Part shown: positions 26,576 to 35,874 of the stretch, one piece after another
Position numbering within the stretch: position 1 is the first letter of the stretch
Layout: the number at the start of each line of letters is the position of its first letter
From: Methanosarcina sp. MTP4
GTDB taxonomy: Archaea; Halobacteriota; Methanosarcinia; Methanosarcinales; Methanosarcinaceae
DNA length: 64,000 nt
NCBI RefSeq assembly: GCF_000970045.1
Contig: NZ_CP009505.1
Span: 2,666,001 to 2,730,000, forward strand
Direction: 5' to 3'
Program-made: the position numbers and the translations under genes
Notes under the pieces: model-generated
Told to the model about the DNA's origin: nothing
Database searches by the model: none
Seen by the model: the letters and a program-made list of their open reading frames with translations, nothing else

Positions 26576-27324
26576 TCGAGGTAATCTACATCCTGTGGCT
26601 GCGGCAGCTCAAACGCTACTGGCGCTCCAAAGCCCGGCTGATCGGCTCCCTGGGACAGCCTCTCCTCTTCATGGTCGCCTTCGGCTTCGGTTTCGGCCCC
26701 ATGTACGCCCGGGCCAGCGGTGGGGCAAACTACATGGACTTCCTGGCCCCGGGAATTGTTTCCATGTCAATCCTTTTTACAGCCGTCTTTTCCGGCCTGG
26801 AAGTCATCTGGGACCGGCAGTTCGGCTTTTTGAAAGAGACCCTGGTAGCCCCGATCACCAGGACGGAAATCATGATCGGAAAAACCCTCGGTGGGGCAAC
26901 CATCGCCATGATCCAGGGCCTGGTAGTCTTTGCCCTTACCTACCTTCTTGGCTTCAGGGCCTCGGGTTTCGGAAGCCTTGCCCTCGGCCTGCTCTTCATG
27001 TTCCTGATCGCCCTCTTCTTCACAGGCATGGGCCTGACCATAGCCTCGAAAATGAAAGACATGCACGGTTTCCAGCTGATCATGAACTTCCTGATCATGC
27101 CCATATTCTTCCTCTCGGGAGCCCTTTTCCCCCTGAATGACCTTCCCCCTGCAATCTACTTCATCAGCAGGATCGATCCCCTTACCTACGGCGTAGACGG
27201 CCTCAGAGGAGCGCTTACCGGGGTCAGCACCTTTGGAGTGTACTACGACCTGGCTGCAATCGCAGCACTTTCGGCTTTCATCTGTACGATAGGGGCTTTG
27301 CTGTTCTCGAAGATTGAAGCGTAA
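26572..27324 (+). CDS. ABC-2 type permease (DrrB-like)
   Basis: 250 aa with six predicted membrane helices. The ABC-2 signature region is GTPLFFLSGALFPLNDLPPAI-like (here MPIFFLSGALFPLNDLPPA) followed by RIDPLTYGVDGLRGAL, typical of DrrB and NodJ. TTG at 26572 within the TTGA overlap is the likely start (MIEVIYILWLRQLKRYWRSK), since the N-terminal amphipathic segment is conserved in the family. It forms the exporter with the preceding ATPase. Confidence 0.92.
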   Translation: MIEVIYILWLRQLKRYWRSKARLIGSLGQPLLFMVAFGFGFGPMYARASGGANYMDFLAPGIVSMSILFTAVFSGLEVIWDRQFGFLKETLVAPITRTEIMIGKTLGGATIAMIQGLVVFALTYLLGFRASGFGSLALGLLFMFLIALFFTGMGLTIASKMKDMHGFQLIMNFLIMPIFFLSGALFPLNDLPPAIYFISRIDPLTYGVDGLRGALTGVSTFGVYYDLAAIAALSAFICTIGALLFSKIEA

Positions 27325-27562
27325 GTGTTTAACATTTCTTACGAAATAAGGAAATAGTGTATGATTATATACTATTCTGTAGTAATTTGCACCATAGGGG
27401 ATAATTATACACAATTTGGTCGTGTGTGCCGAATTCATTGATCTGGAATTAGCTGCCTACTCAGCAGATTTGGCGACAGGTTCATTGAATTAACAACGCA
27501 AAAAAAACTGAGGTAGAAAGCTGAGTTAAAAATGGCATAAAGCTGAGGTAGAAGAGTTGGGC
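27325..27562. other. AT-rich spacer
   Basis: Short spacer with a repeated phrase AAAGCTGAGGTAGAA (about 27511 and 27540). From about here to 30400 base composition shifts to higher AT than the flanking housekeeping genes. Confidence 0.4.
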
Positions 27563-28189
27563 ATGTTAGATATTATTGAGTTTTTAATCTTAGGGTCTTT
27601 TCTTGGCCTTGCTTCAGGAATGTCTCCGGGTCCGCTACTGGCTATAACTATCTCTGAAACTCTACAGCACGGCAAATGGGAAGGGATAAAGGTTGCAATA
27701 TCTCCTTTGATTACAGACTTGCCAATAATTTTATCCGTATTGTTCATTCTGTCACATCTGACAAGCTATAATTCCATTATCGGAATTATAGCATTTTTAG
27801 GGGCATCGTACCTGATATATTCAGGAATGGAATCGATGAAAATCAAAAAAGGTAACCTTGAACTAAATTTAGAAAAGAAAGATGCCCTTAAAAAAGGAGT
27901 TATTGTCAACTTCGGGAATCCGCACCCTTACATATTCTGGATCTCAATAGGCGGGCCAATTATTTTCAAGAGTTTAAGTACCCATATCTGGGCTATGGTC
28001 CTGTTTGTATTCGGTTTCTATGTTTTTCTTGTAGGGTCAAAGGTAGTTATTGCGTTAATTGTAGAAAGGTCGAAATCTTTTATTAACAGTAAATATTATT
28101 TTTCTATCATTCGCATTCTGGGAATTGCGCAGATTGTATTCGGATTAACTTTTATTAAATTGGGCCTGGATTCATTAGGAGTACTTTGA
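27563..28189 (+). CDS. LysE family amino-acid exporter
   Basis: 208 aa with six predicted helices. The N-terminus FLILGSFLGLASGMSPGPLLAI contains the family motif SPGP. The middle GVIVNFGNPHPYIFWISIGGP matches the N-P-H/K-P region. LysE/RhtB proteins export amino acids or small metabolites. ATG at 27563 is used; an in-frame TTG two codons upstream is possible. AT-rich codon use and its position next to DUF2227 in an AT-rich block suggest an accessory gene. Confidence 0.9.
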   Translation: MLDIIEFLILGSFLGLASGMSPGPLLAITISETLQHGKWEGIKVAISPLITDLPIILSVLFILSHLTSYNSIIGIIAFLGASYLIYSGMESMKIKKGNLELNLEKKDALKKGVIVNFGNPHPYIFWISIGGPIIFKSLSTHIWAMVLFVFGFYVFLVGSKVVIALIVERSKSFINSKYYFSIIRILGIAQIVFGLTFIKLGLDSLGVL

Positions 28190-28288
28190 TTATTAAAAAT
28201 AATATAAAAGATTTTGAATAAATAGTGAATAATGTTGACTTTGTTTGATCTTTGTTATTTTTGAGTTAATTTGTTTTGACAGCCCTTG

Positions 28289-28801
28289 TTATGATTTTGT
28301 TGTGTGAGAATTGTTTAATTTCTTTTTTATTTTATTGGATTTTCTTTTTACTTTTGTCCAAATTAGATCTGCAATGATGTGAGCTTCAATAGAAATGATA
28401 ATTCCGGTTAGTAATGAGATAATATATTTTGTTGGGACGTATGCGATGTTGAAATTGAATAATATGACAATTGGTGCTATGATGAGCAATCCTACTGTAG
28501 AAATAATTATGATTGGGCCCAACAACGGGTGATGTAGTTTGCCACGATGTTTGAATATTTTTTGGTATGGCCACCATATATATCTCAAAATACCCCATCT
28601 TTTAAAAGGTTCACTTTGAATATCTAAATCGGGACTAAGATAATATGTTCCAAATATGAGTGCAAGTGAGAATATTGTTGTAGCATCAAATTCAAGATAC
28701 TCGGGAGGAATATACGTTTGCATAAATTTTGTATGTAAGCTTAACAAAATAACAAACAGTAGTATGATATTTATTTTTGTATGAGTTTTTCCATTAGGCA
28801 T
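28289..28801 (-). CDS. DUF2227 family membrane protein
   Basis: 170 aa. The N-terminus MPNGKTHTKIN and the motifs SPDLDIQSEPFKRWGILRYIWWPYQ and HRGKLHHPLLGP are characteristic of DUF2227, putative metal-binding membrane proteins related to the PAP2-like/YdjM hydrolase group. Four hydrophobic segments are present. The start MPNGK (28801) is chosen because the conserved motif begins there; no Shine-Dalgarno precedes it but a TATA-like AAATATATAAAC at about 28848-28862 fits a leaderless transcript. The longer frame to 28969 overlaps this promoter. Function unknown; AT-rich like its neighbour LysE. Confidence 0.8.
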   Translation of the reverse strand: MPNGKTHTKINIILLFVILLSLHTKFMQTYIPPEYLEFDATTIFSLALIFGTYYLSPDLDIQSEPFKRWGILRYIWWPYQKIFKHRGKLHHPLLGPIIIISTVGLLIIAPIVILFNFNIAYVPTKYIISLLTGIIISIEAHIIADLIWTKVKRKSNKIKKKLNNSHTTKS

Positions 28802-29156
28802 GCTGAACACCGTTTTTTTAAAAAGAACTGCCTCAATTATTATGAAGATGTTTATATATTTAACGTAGAAATGAAGAGAATGTTGTATCCCAAAATGATT
28901 CCTCAGTTTCAAGACCCCTGGATAGTTCAATACAAGATACAACATCGAACAGCTCCAAAGGTTAATCATTGAGGCAATTGCAATTCCATTGTGGTACTAT
29001 GGAACGATCATATAATGTGAAATAAATTTGAAGCTGAAGTAAGATAGTTGGCCACCTGTACCCGATATCTAGCCATGACAAAAAAATTGGAAAAGGAAAA
29101 TCATTTTGGGATAAAAAAGAAAGGATTTAAAAAGAAAAAAGAGAACTGTTCCAACT
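28802..29156. other. Intergenic spacer
   Basis: Apart from the DUF2227 promoter I see no gene or structure in this AT-rich stretch. Confidence 0.4.
28848..28864 (-). promoter_or_regulatory. TATA-like element of the DUF2227 gene
   Basis: Minus-strand GTTAAATATATAAACA ends about 47-50 nt before ATG at 28801, consistent with transcription starting about 25 nt before the start codon. Confidence 0.45.
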
Positions 29157-29933
29157 TTAGAACTCAAGTTCAAGCCCCACAGGACAGTGGTCTGAACCCA
29201 TAATCTCCGAAAGTATCGAGGCAGATTTTACATTTTCCTTCATGTTCTCACTGACGAAGAAGTAATCTAGACGCCAGCCAACATTCCTTTCCCTTGCGCG
29301 GGTGCGCATCGACCACCAGGTATAATTCTTATCTTCCTGGTTGAACATCCGGAAGGTGTCGATGTAGCCGGCATCAAGAAATCTATCCATCCAGGCCCGT
29401 TCTTCGGGGAGGAAGCCGGAGTTGGTCTCGTTTTCCTTCGGCCTTGCCAGGTCGATTTCTTTATGGGCGGTGTTGACGTCCCCGCAGATTACGAGTTTTT
29501 TGCCTTCGGCTGTCAGGGCGTTTGCGTAGTCCAGGAAAGCGTCGTAAAATGCCATTTTGTAGTCCAGGCGCTCCCGGGAAGCTTTGCCGTTCGGGAAGTA
29601 GATGTTCATAAGGGTGAAGTCCTCGTAGTCGGCCCTGATGAAGCGGCCCTCACTGTCAAAATCTTCGATCCCCATGCCAGTCTCAATGTTAAGGGGCTTT
29701 TCCCTGGAAAAGAGACCTACCCCGCTGTAGCCCTTCCGCTCGGCGGAAACGAAGTAGTTGTGGTATCCCGGGATGTTCTTAGCTTCCCTCGGGAGCTTGT
29801 CAGGAGAAGCTTTGGTTTCCTGGATTCCGATGATGTCGAATTTCTGCTCCAGCAAAAGCTCCAGAAAGCCCTTTTTCATAGCAGCCCGAAGCCCGTTTAC
29901 GTTCCAGGAGATGATTTTGTACTTGCCTGGCAT
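29157..29933 (-). CDS. xth: Exodeoxyribonuclease III (AP endonuclease)
   Basis: 258 aa. ExoIII-type member of the exonuclease-endonuclease-phosphatase fold. Motifs seen are [24 protein letters not shown] (metal-binding Glu), [40 protein letters not shown] and [11 protein letters not shown] (catalytic Asp-His). It cuts at abasic sites and removes 3' blocks in base excision repair. The start MPGKYK (29933) is preceded by TTGAGGACAC at Shine-Dalgarno distance; the ATG at 29957 has no such site. A single-gene unit. Confidence 0.95.
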   Translation of the reverse strand: MPGKYKIISWNVNGLRAAMKKGFLELLLEQKFDIIGIQETKASPDKLPREAKNIPGYHNYFVSAERKGYSGVGLFSREKPLNIETGMGIEDFDSEGRFIRADYEDFTLMNIYFPNGKASRERLDYKMAFYDAFLDYANALTAEGKKLVICGDVNTAHKEIDLARPKENETNSGFLPEERAWMDRFLDAGYIDTFRMFNQEDKNYTWWSMRTRARERNVGWRLDYFFVSENMKENVKSASILSEIMGSDHCPVGLELEF

Positions 29934-29957
29934 TTTTGTGTCCTCAAGTTTCCTCAA

Positions 29958-30416
29958 TGTTTACTATCTCAATGTATCTCAATATATCTGGCAACTCAGT
30001 AATATTTGTGATGTCTCACAGGATAAAAAAACCAAGATCTCAGCTATGAACTAAGGTTGCAAACCGGAAAGTCAACAGGGATCATCATTTTTAAATTAGT
30101 TATAATTTTGTATTGATATCTCTAATTATTTATTTAGAACCTATTAAATAAAATCGTAAGTTTTTAGTAAGATTTAAAGTCTCACTGTGTATTGAATTTC
30201 TTGAGAATGTACTATTCATTAGTGGATTGTACATAACCGTACCCCTTGAAACAGAAAGGGCAAGATAGCAATCCAGAAATTACCTGTACGTACTCAATGT
30301 CTCGAAACACAGTCAGATAAAGTTCAAAATCAAAAATAAGTTCGCAGCTAACCATAATCCAGACAGTAGATACAAATTGCCTGATACGAATAATAACTTT
30401 TATTGTAGTGTTTGTT
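29958..30416. other. Intergenic region upstream of the surface protein
   Basis: Very AT-rich divergent promoter region. ExoIII would be transcribed left from near 30000 (GATATATTGAG on the minus strand) and the surface protein right. A small minus-strand frame (30212-30541) overlaps the signal peptide of the next gene and is rejected. Confidence 0.4.
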
Positions 30417-33400
30417 ATGTGGAAGATAGAAAGAATCGTTATACTCTTTTTTGCATTGATGCTTGCAATCAACCTGACAATCACAGGCAATGTAGCTGCT
30501 GAAACGTTTTCTGTGGATGACGACGGACCGGCAAATTTCACGACAATTCAAGAAGCCCTGAATAACGCAAGTTCCGAAGATGAAATCGTCGTCAAATCAG
30601 GCACGTATATGGAAAATGTAGACGTGAATAAAGATAACATAACAATAAGATCCGAATCCGGAAACCCTTTCGACACTGTAGTTAAGGCAGACAGTAGCTC
30701 AGACCACGTTTTTCATGTTACGGCAGACGAAGTAAAAATTAGCGGGTTTAACATAACGGGAGCCAGTGGCACCGAGCGCGCCGGAATCTACCTTGAAGGA
30801 GTTGAATATTGCCTTATTGAAAATAACACATTATCGAAAAACGACTACGGCATCTTTCTGAGGTCTTCGAGCAACAACACGCTTTCTAATAACACCGCGG
30901 ACTCGAACACCAACGACGGCATCTCTCTTTATTCTTCGAGCAGCAACACGCTTTCTAATAACACCGCGGACTCGAACAACGAGGAAGGCATTGCTCTTTG
31001 TTATTCGAGCAACGATAACACGCTTGAAAATAACACCGCATCGAACAACTCCTACGGCATCTATTTGACTTTTTCTGGCAGCAGTATTCTTTCCGGAAAC
31101 TGGATGCAGGACAACAGGTACAATTTCTACGCAGATGGTGAACTGGATCCCAACGTTGTCTATACTAATAACAGTGTAGATGGGAAGCCAATTTATTATC
31201 TTGTTGAGGCTTCAGATCTTGAAATCAATTCATCTTCAAATGCAGGGACTGTTCACCTGATTGACTGCAAAAATATCACTGTTAAAGACCTGACTATTGA
31301 AAAGACAGGGAACGGAATATACCTTCGTAACACCACGGATTCGAAACTGGAAAATAACACCGCATCGAACAACTACTTAGGCATCTATCTGTCTTCTTCC
31401 AGCGGCAACACGCTGACCAGCAACAATGTATCGGCCAACGGGGACGGCATCGGTATATATCTGTCTTATTCGAGCAACAACACGCTTTCAAACAATACCG
31501 CATCGAACAACTTCCTAGGCATCTATCTCTATGTTTCGAGCAGCAACACGCTTTCTAATAACATAGCATCGAACAACGAGTACGGCATCGATCTGGAATC
31601 TTCGAGCAGCAACACGCTTTCTAATAACATAGCATCGAACAACGCCTGCGGCATCGATCTGGCCTGTTCAAGCAGCAACACGCTTTCTAATAACAAAGCA
31701 TTGAACAACACCAATGGCATCTGGCTGGTTTATTCGAGCAGCAACACGCTTTCTAATAACACCGCATCGAACAACGACGACGGCATCCATCTGAGAGATT
31801 CGAGCAACTCTAATACGCTTGAAAGTAACACAGCAAACTTGAACAACGATCGCGGCATCTTTCTGAATTTTTCGAGCAACAACACGCTTTCTAATAACAC
31901 CGCATCGAACAACGACGACGGCATCCATCTATGGTATTCCAGTAACAACAATACACTCAGCAATAACATAGCATCAAACAACATCGAGTACGGCATTTAT
32001 CTAAGGGATTCCAGCAATAATTTCATCTACAACAACTATTTCAACAATACTAATAACGCTTATTTTGAAGGTACAAACACCGGTAACTTATGGAACACCA
32101 CGGAAAAGGTCTGGTATACCTACGACGACAACCCGCATTACGGGTATCTTGGAAACTATTTCTCCGACTACTCTGGATCCGATACTTCTGGAGATGGGGT
32201 GGGAGAAGCCCCTTACTTTCTTGATTTTGACAATGCAGACGATTATCCACTGGTTGCATTGCCTTTTGAAATTCTGCCATCCCACGTAAGAAACACAGAT
32301 TCAGGAAAAGAATTCCCGACAATCCAGACAGCTATAGATGACCCGGATACACAAGATGGTGATACTGTCCTTGTTTACCCCGGGACTTATATGGAAAATG
32401 TAGACGTGGATAAAGCTAACATAAAAATAATGTCCGAATCCGGAAACCCTTTCGACACTATAGTTCAGGCAGCCAGTAGCTCAGACCACGTTTTTTATGT
32501 TACGGCAGACGGAGTAAAAATTAGCGGGTTTAGCATAACGGGAGCCAGTGGCACCAATTGTGCCGGAATCTACCTTGAAACAGTTCTAGATTGCCTTATT
32601 GAAAATAACGCAGCGTCGAACAACTCTCGCGGCATCTGTCTTTCTTTTTCGAGTGGCAACACGCTTGAAAATAACGCAGCATCGAACAACGATTACGGCA
32701 TCTGTCTGCAAGTATCGGACTACAATATTCTTTCCGGAAATCTAATGCAGGACAACACGTATAATTTCTACGCAGATTGTGGAGCTCTGAGTGCAGGTAA
32801 TGAAAATATTGTCTATGCTAATAACAGAGTAGACGGAAAGAATATTTATTATCTTTTAGAGGTTTCAGATCTTGAAATCAATTCATATTCAAATGCAGGG
32901 ACTGTCTACCTGATTAACTGTAAAAATATCACTGTTAAAGACCTTAAGATCGAAAAGTCAGGGAATGGAATATACCTTTACAATACCACGGATTCAAAAC
33001 TGGAGAATAACAGTATAATGGAAAATCACTTTGGCATCCATCTGGCTGCTTCAGACAGCAACAAGCTTTCAAACAATGCCGCATCGAACAACGAGTACGG
33101 CATCTTTCTGGATGCTTCGTGCAGAAACACGCTTGAAAATAACACCGCATCGAATAACAACGATGGTATCTATCTGGAGTTTTCGAGTAGCAACAAGCTT
33201 TCAAACAATACCGCATCGAACAACCAATATGGCATATTTCTAAGGGATTCCAACTACAATTCCATCTACAACAACTATTTCAGCAACACTAATAACGCTT
33301 TATTCTCAGGCACAAACACCGGCAACATCTGGAACACTGCAAAAACCCCCGGCTCAAATATCGTTGGCGGCCCATACCTCGGAGGCAATTACTGGGCAAA

Positions 33401-35708
33401 ACCCGACGGTAGCGAATGGAGCCAGACAACTCCAGATTCAGACATGGATGGTTTCTGTGATTTGCAGTACTCCACAGGAAATGGCCCGGATTCCCTCCCG
33501 CTTGCCCTGTGGGCTCCTGTCAAGAACGTAAACTCAGGAGAACTCTTCTGGACTATCCAGGCTGCAGTAAATGCTGCAAGCCCCGGAGACACCATCACCG
33601 TTTACCCCGGGACTTATACGGAAAATGTAGACGTGGATAGAGCTAACATAACAATAAAATCCTACTCAGGAAACTTTTTCGACACTATAGTTCAGGCAGC
33701 CAGTAGCTCAGACCACGTTTTTTCCGTTAAGGCAGACGGAGTGAAAATTAGCGGGTTTAGCATAACGGGAGCCAATGACTCGGAATGCGGAATCTACCTT
33801 GGCGGATTTGAATATTGCCTTATTGAAAATAACGAATTATCGAACAACTTCTTCGGCATCTGGCTGCCTTCTTCGAGTAACAACACGCTGAACAACAACA
33901 CAGTATCGAACAACTTCTTCGGCATCGCGCTGTCTCATTCGAGCAACAACAACATTCTTTCAAACAATACAGCATCGGATAACGGAAGTGGAATCTGGCT
34001 GGATTCTTCGAGCAACAATACGCTTGAAAATAACACAGTGGATTTGAATAGAGGAATGGGCATCTATCTATGGAATCCCAGCGACAACAACAAACTTATC
34101 AACAACAAACTTATCAATAACACAGTAACTAACAACGAATATGGCATCTGGCTGGATTCTTCGAACAGCAGTATTCTATCCGGAAACCTGATGCAGGACA
34201 ACACATGTAATTTTTACACAGGGTATGGACATATGGATACCAATATTATCCATAGCAATAACACCATAGATGGAAAACCAATTTATTATCTTGTTAAAGT
34301 TTCAGATATTGAGATCAATTCATCTTCAAATGCAGGGACTGTCTACTTGATTGACTGTATAAATATAACTGTTAAAGACCTGAAGATCGAGAAAACAGGT
34401 ACAGGAATATACCTTTACAATACCACGGACTCGAAACTGGAAAACAACAGTATAATGGAAACTTACGAGGGCATCTATCTAGAATCTTCCAGCGACAATT
34501 TAATCTACAACAACTACTTCAACAATAATAATAACGTTTTTTTATCAGGAACAAACACCGGCAACATCTGGAACACGACCAAAACCGCAGGCTCAAACAT
34601 CATCGGCGGCCCCTACCTTGGTGGAAACTTCTGGGCAACACCAACCGAGGACGGCTTCAGCCAGATCCACGATGACACCGATGGAGATGGCATTTGTGAT
34701 CTAGATTATGACCTGGGTGGAGGGAACATTGATTATCTGCCTCTTCTCATCCCTTCACCCTACAAGCCTGAGGACCCGTCAAAACCCCAAGTAGTTGATG
34801 GTGGTGATAACGGAGGTGAAGAAGAAGAAGTAGTTGAAGAAGAAGTAGTTGAAGAAGAAGTAGTTGAAGAAGAAGTAGTTGAAGAAGAAGTAGTTGAAGA
34901 AGAAGTAGTTGAAGAAGAAGTAGTTGAAGAAGAAGTAGTTGAAGAAGACGAAGTAGATGAAGAAGACGAAGTAGATGAAGTAGATGAAGAAGAAGTAGTT
35001 GAAGAAGAAGTAGTTGAAGAAGTAAACTCAACTTACATTATTGAAAAAATTACTGAGGATTTACAAGAAGATATCACTGTAAAATATGAGTTTCAAGAGC
35101 AGGAAAACTGTATTGAAGACATTTCCTTCAACCCTGGAAAGACTGAGGACAACGTGACCGCTGAAGTGAAGATACTTGAAGACATCCCCCCTGAGGTTTT
35201 AGCCCCACCTAAGGGTATCGTCTACAAAGGAATGAAGATTCAGGTAGGTAATGCTGAATTTTCGAGTGACGAGAAAAACTTCGAGAATGTAACAATCAAG
35301 TTCAGGGTTGAAAAGAGCTGGATTCAAGAAAACAACATTAATGAATCCACAATCGTTATGCGCAGGTATTCAGAGGGAAAATGGGAAGATCTTAACACTT
35401 CCCTTCTTAACACTTCAAAGGTCAGCAATGCAACGATTGAAGAAAACAACATTAGCGAAGACAATATCCATTTGGAAAGGTATTCAGTGGGAATATGGGA
35501 ACTTCTTAAAACTCCAAAAGTCAATGATTATGATGATTATATCTATTTTGTGGCTGAAACTCCAGGTTTCTCTTGGTTTGAAATCTTTGGAAAGGTACTA
35601 CCGGATGGGCTAACGAATCAGGGTCCCATTTTGCCGGCAGCGTTTCTTTTAATAATTTGTCTCGGAAAATTTTTTGTGTCAAGAGAAAAGGATCAAGATG
35701 AAAAATAA
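30417..35708 (+). CDS. Giant surface protein: NosD/CASH right-handed beta-helix, acidic stalk, PGF-pre-PGF domain, C-terminal membrane anchor
   Basis: 1763 aa. A signal peptide (residues 1-28) is followed by three tandem blocks of parallel beta-helix (NosD/CASH, PbH1-type repeats: SSSNTLSNNTASNNxxGIxL over and over), each introduced by a domain with TIQxAxxxAxxGDTIxVxPGTY and closed by a YNNYFNNTNN-GTNTGNxWNT segment. An acidic tract of about nine VVEEE repeats (34815-35022) is the stalk. Then comes a PGF-pre-PGF-type domain (residues about 1545-1735, with VYFVAETPGFSWFEIFGK-like ending) and a membrane segment LPAAFLLIICLGKFF with a charged tail. The family is abundant in Methanosarcina S-layer-associated proteins; carbohydrate binding or degradation is possible but not shown. 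ATG at 30417 is preferred over GTG 30408. Confidence 0.85.
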   Translation: MWKIERIVILFFALMLAINLTITGNVAAETFSVDDDGPANFTTIQEALNNASSEDEIVVKSGTYMENVDVNKDNITIRSESGNPFDTVVKADSSSDHVFHVTADEVKISGFNITGASGTERAGIYLEGVEYCLIENNTLSKNDYGIFLRSSSNNTLSNNTADSNTNDGISLYSSSSNTLSNNTADSNNEEGIALCYSSNDNTLENNTASNNSYGIYLTFSGSSILSGNWMQDNRYNFYADGELDPNVVYTNNSVDGKPIYYLVEASDLEINSSSNAGTVHLIDCKNITVKDLTIEKTGNGIYLRNTTDSKLENNTASNNYLGIYLSSSSGNTLTSNNVSANGDGIGIYLSYSSNNTLSNNTASNNFLGIYLYVSSSNTLSNNIASNNEYGIDLESSSSNTLSNNIASNNACGIDLACSSSNTLSNNKALNNTNGIWLVYSSSNTLSNNTASNNDDGIHLRDSSNSNTLESNTANLNNDRGIFLNFSSNNTLSNNTASNNDDGIHLWYSSNNNTLSNNIASNNIEYGIYLRDSSNNFIYNNYFNNTNNAYFEGTNTGNLWNTTEKVWYTYDDNPHYGYLGNYFSDYSGSDTSGDGVGEAPYFLDFDNADDYPLVALPFEILPSHVRNTDSGKEFPTIQTAIDDPDTQDGDTVLVYPGTYMENVDVDKANIKIMSESGNPFDTIVQAASSSDHVFYVTADGVKISGFSITGASGTNCAGIYLETVLDCLIENNAASNNSRGICLSFSSGNTLENNAASNNDYGICLQVSDYNILSGNLMQDNTYNFYADCGALSAGNENIVYANNRVDGKNIYYLLEVSDLEINSYSNAGTVYLINCKNITVKDLKIEKSGNGIYLYNTTDSKLENNSIMENHFGIHLAASDSNKLSNNAASNNEYGIFLDASCRNTLENNTASNNNDGIYLEFSSSNKLSNNTASNNQYGIFLRDSNYNSIYNNYFSNTNNALFSGTNTGNIWNTAKTPGSNIVGGPYLGGNYWAKPDGSEWSQTTPDSDMDGFCDLQYSTGNGPDSLPLALWAPVKNVNSGELFWTIQAAVNAASPGDTITVYPGTYTENVDVDRANITIKSYSGNFFDTIVQAASSSDHVFSVKADGVKISGFSITGANDSECGIYLGGFEYCLIENNELSNNFFGIWLPSSSNNTLNNNTVSNNFFGIALSHSSNNNILSNNTASDNGSGIWLDSSSNNTLENNTVDLNRGMGIYLWNPSDNNKLINNKLINNTVTNNEYGIWLDSSNSSILSGNLMQDNTCNFYTGYGHMDTNIIHSNNTIDGKPIYYLVKVSDIEINSSSNAGTVYLIDCINITVKDLKIEKTGTGIYLYNTTDSKLENNSIMETYEGIYLESSSDNLIYNNYFNNNNNVFLSGTNTGNIWNTTKTAGSNIIGGPYLGGNFWATPTEDGFSQIHDDTDGDGICDLDYDLGGGNIDYLPLLIPSPYKPEDPSKPQVVDGGDNGGEEEEVVEEEVVEEEVVEEEVVEEEVVEEEVVEEEVVEEEVVEEDEVDEEDEVDEVDEEEVVEEEVVEEVNSTYIIEKITEDLQEDITVKYEFQEQENCIEDISFNPGKTEDNVTAEVKILEDIPPEVLAPPKGIVYKGMKIQVGNAEFSSDEKNFENVTIKFRVEKSWIQENNINESTIVMRRYSEGKWEDLNTSLLNTSKVSNATIEENNISEDNIHLERYSVGIWELLKTPKVNDYDDYIYFVAETPGFSWFEIFGKVLPDGLTNQGPILPAAFLLIICLGKFFVSREKDQDEK
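34815..35022. repeat. 15-bp perfect repeat encoding VVEEE
   Basis: About eight exact copies of GAAGTAGTTGAAGAA, then a variant section (GAAGACGAAGTAGATGAA) and two more copies, inside the surface protein gene. A multiple of three, so slippage would change stalk length without breaking the frame. Confidence 0.95.
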
Positions 35709-35874
35709 TTAATTTTTATGATTATGCCCATATTCGGCAGAAATACATAAATGAGACATCTATCTGTACAGATGAATCATTTTAGGGGAGGCAACTCCTC
35801 TATTTTACATTTTTGGGCATTAATATTATCCTTATTGTGTCCTGGTGCTGAATGTAGGATATATGTTCTATTAA

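Noticed and set aside
30212-30541. Minus-strand frame over the surface-protein start
   Set aside because: It is antisense to a convincing signal peptide and has no motifs.
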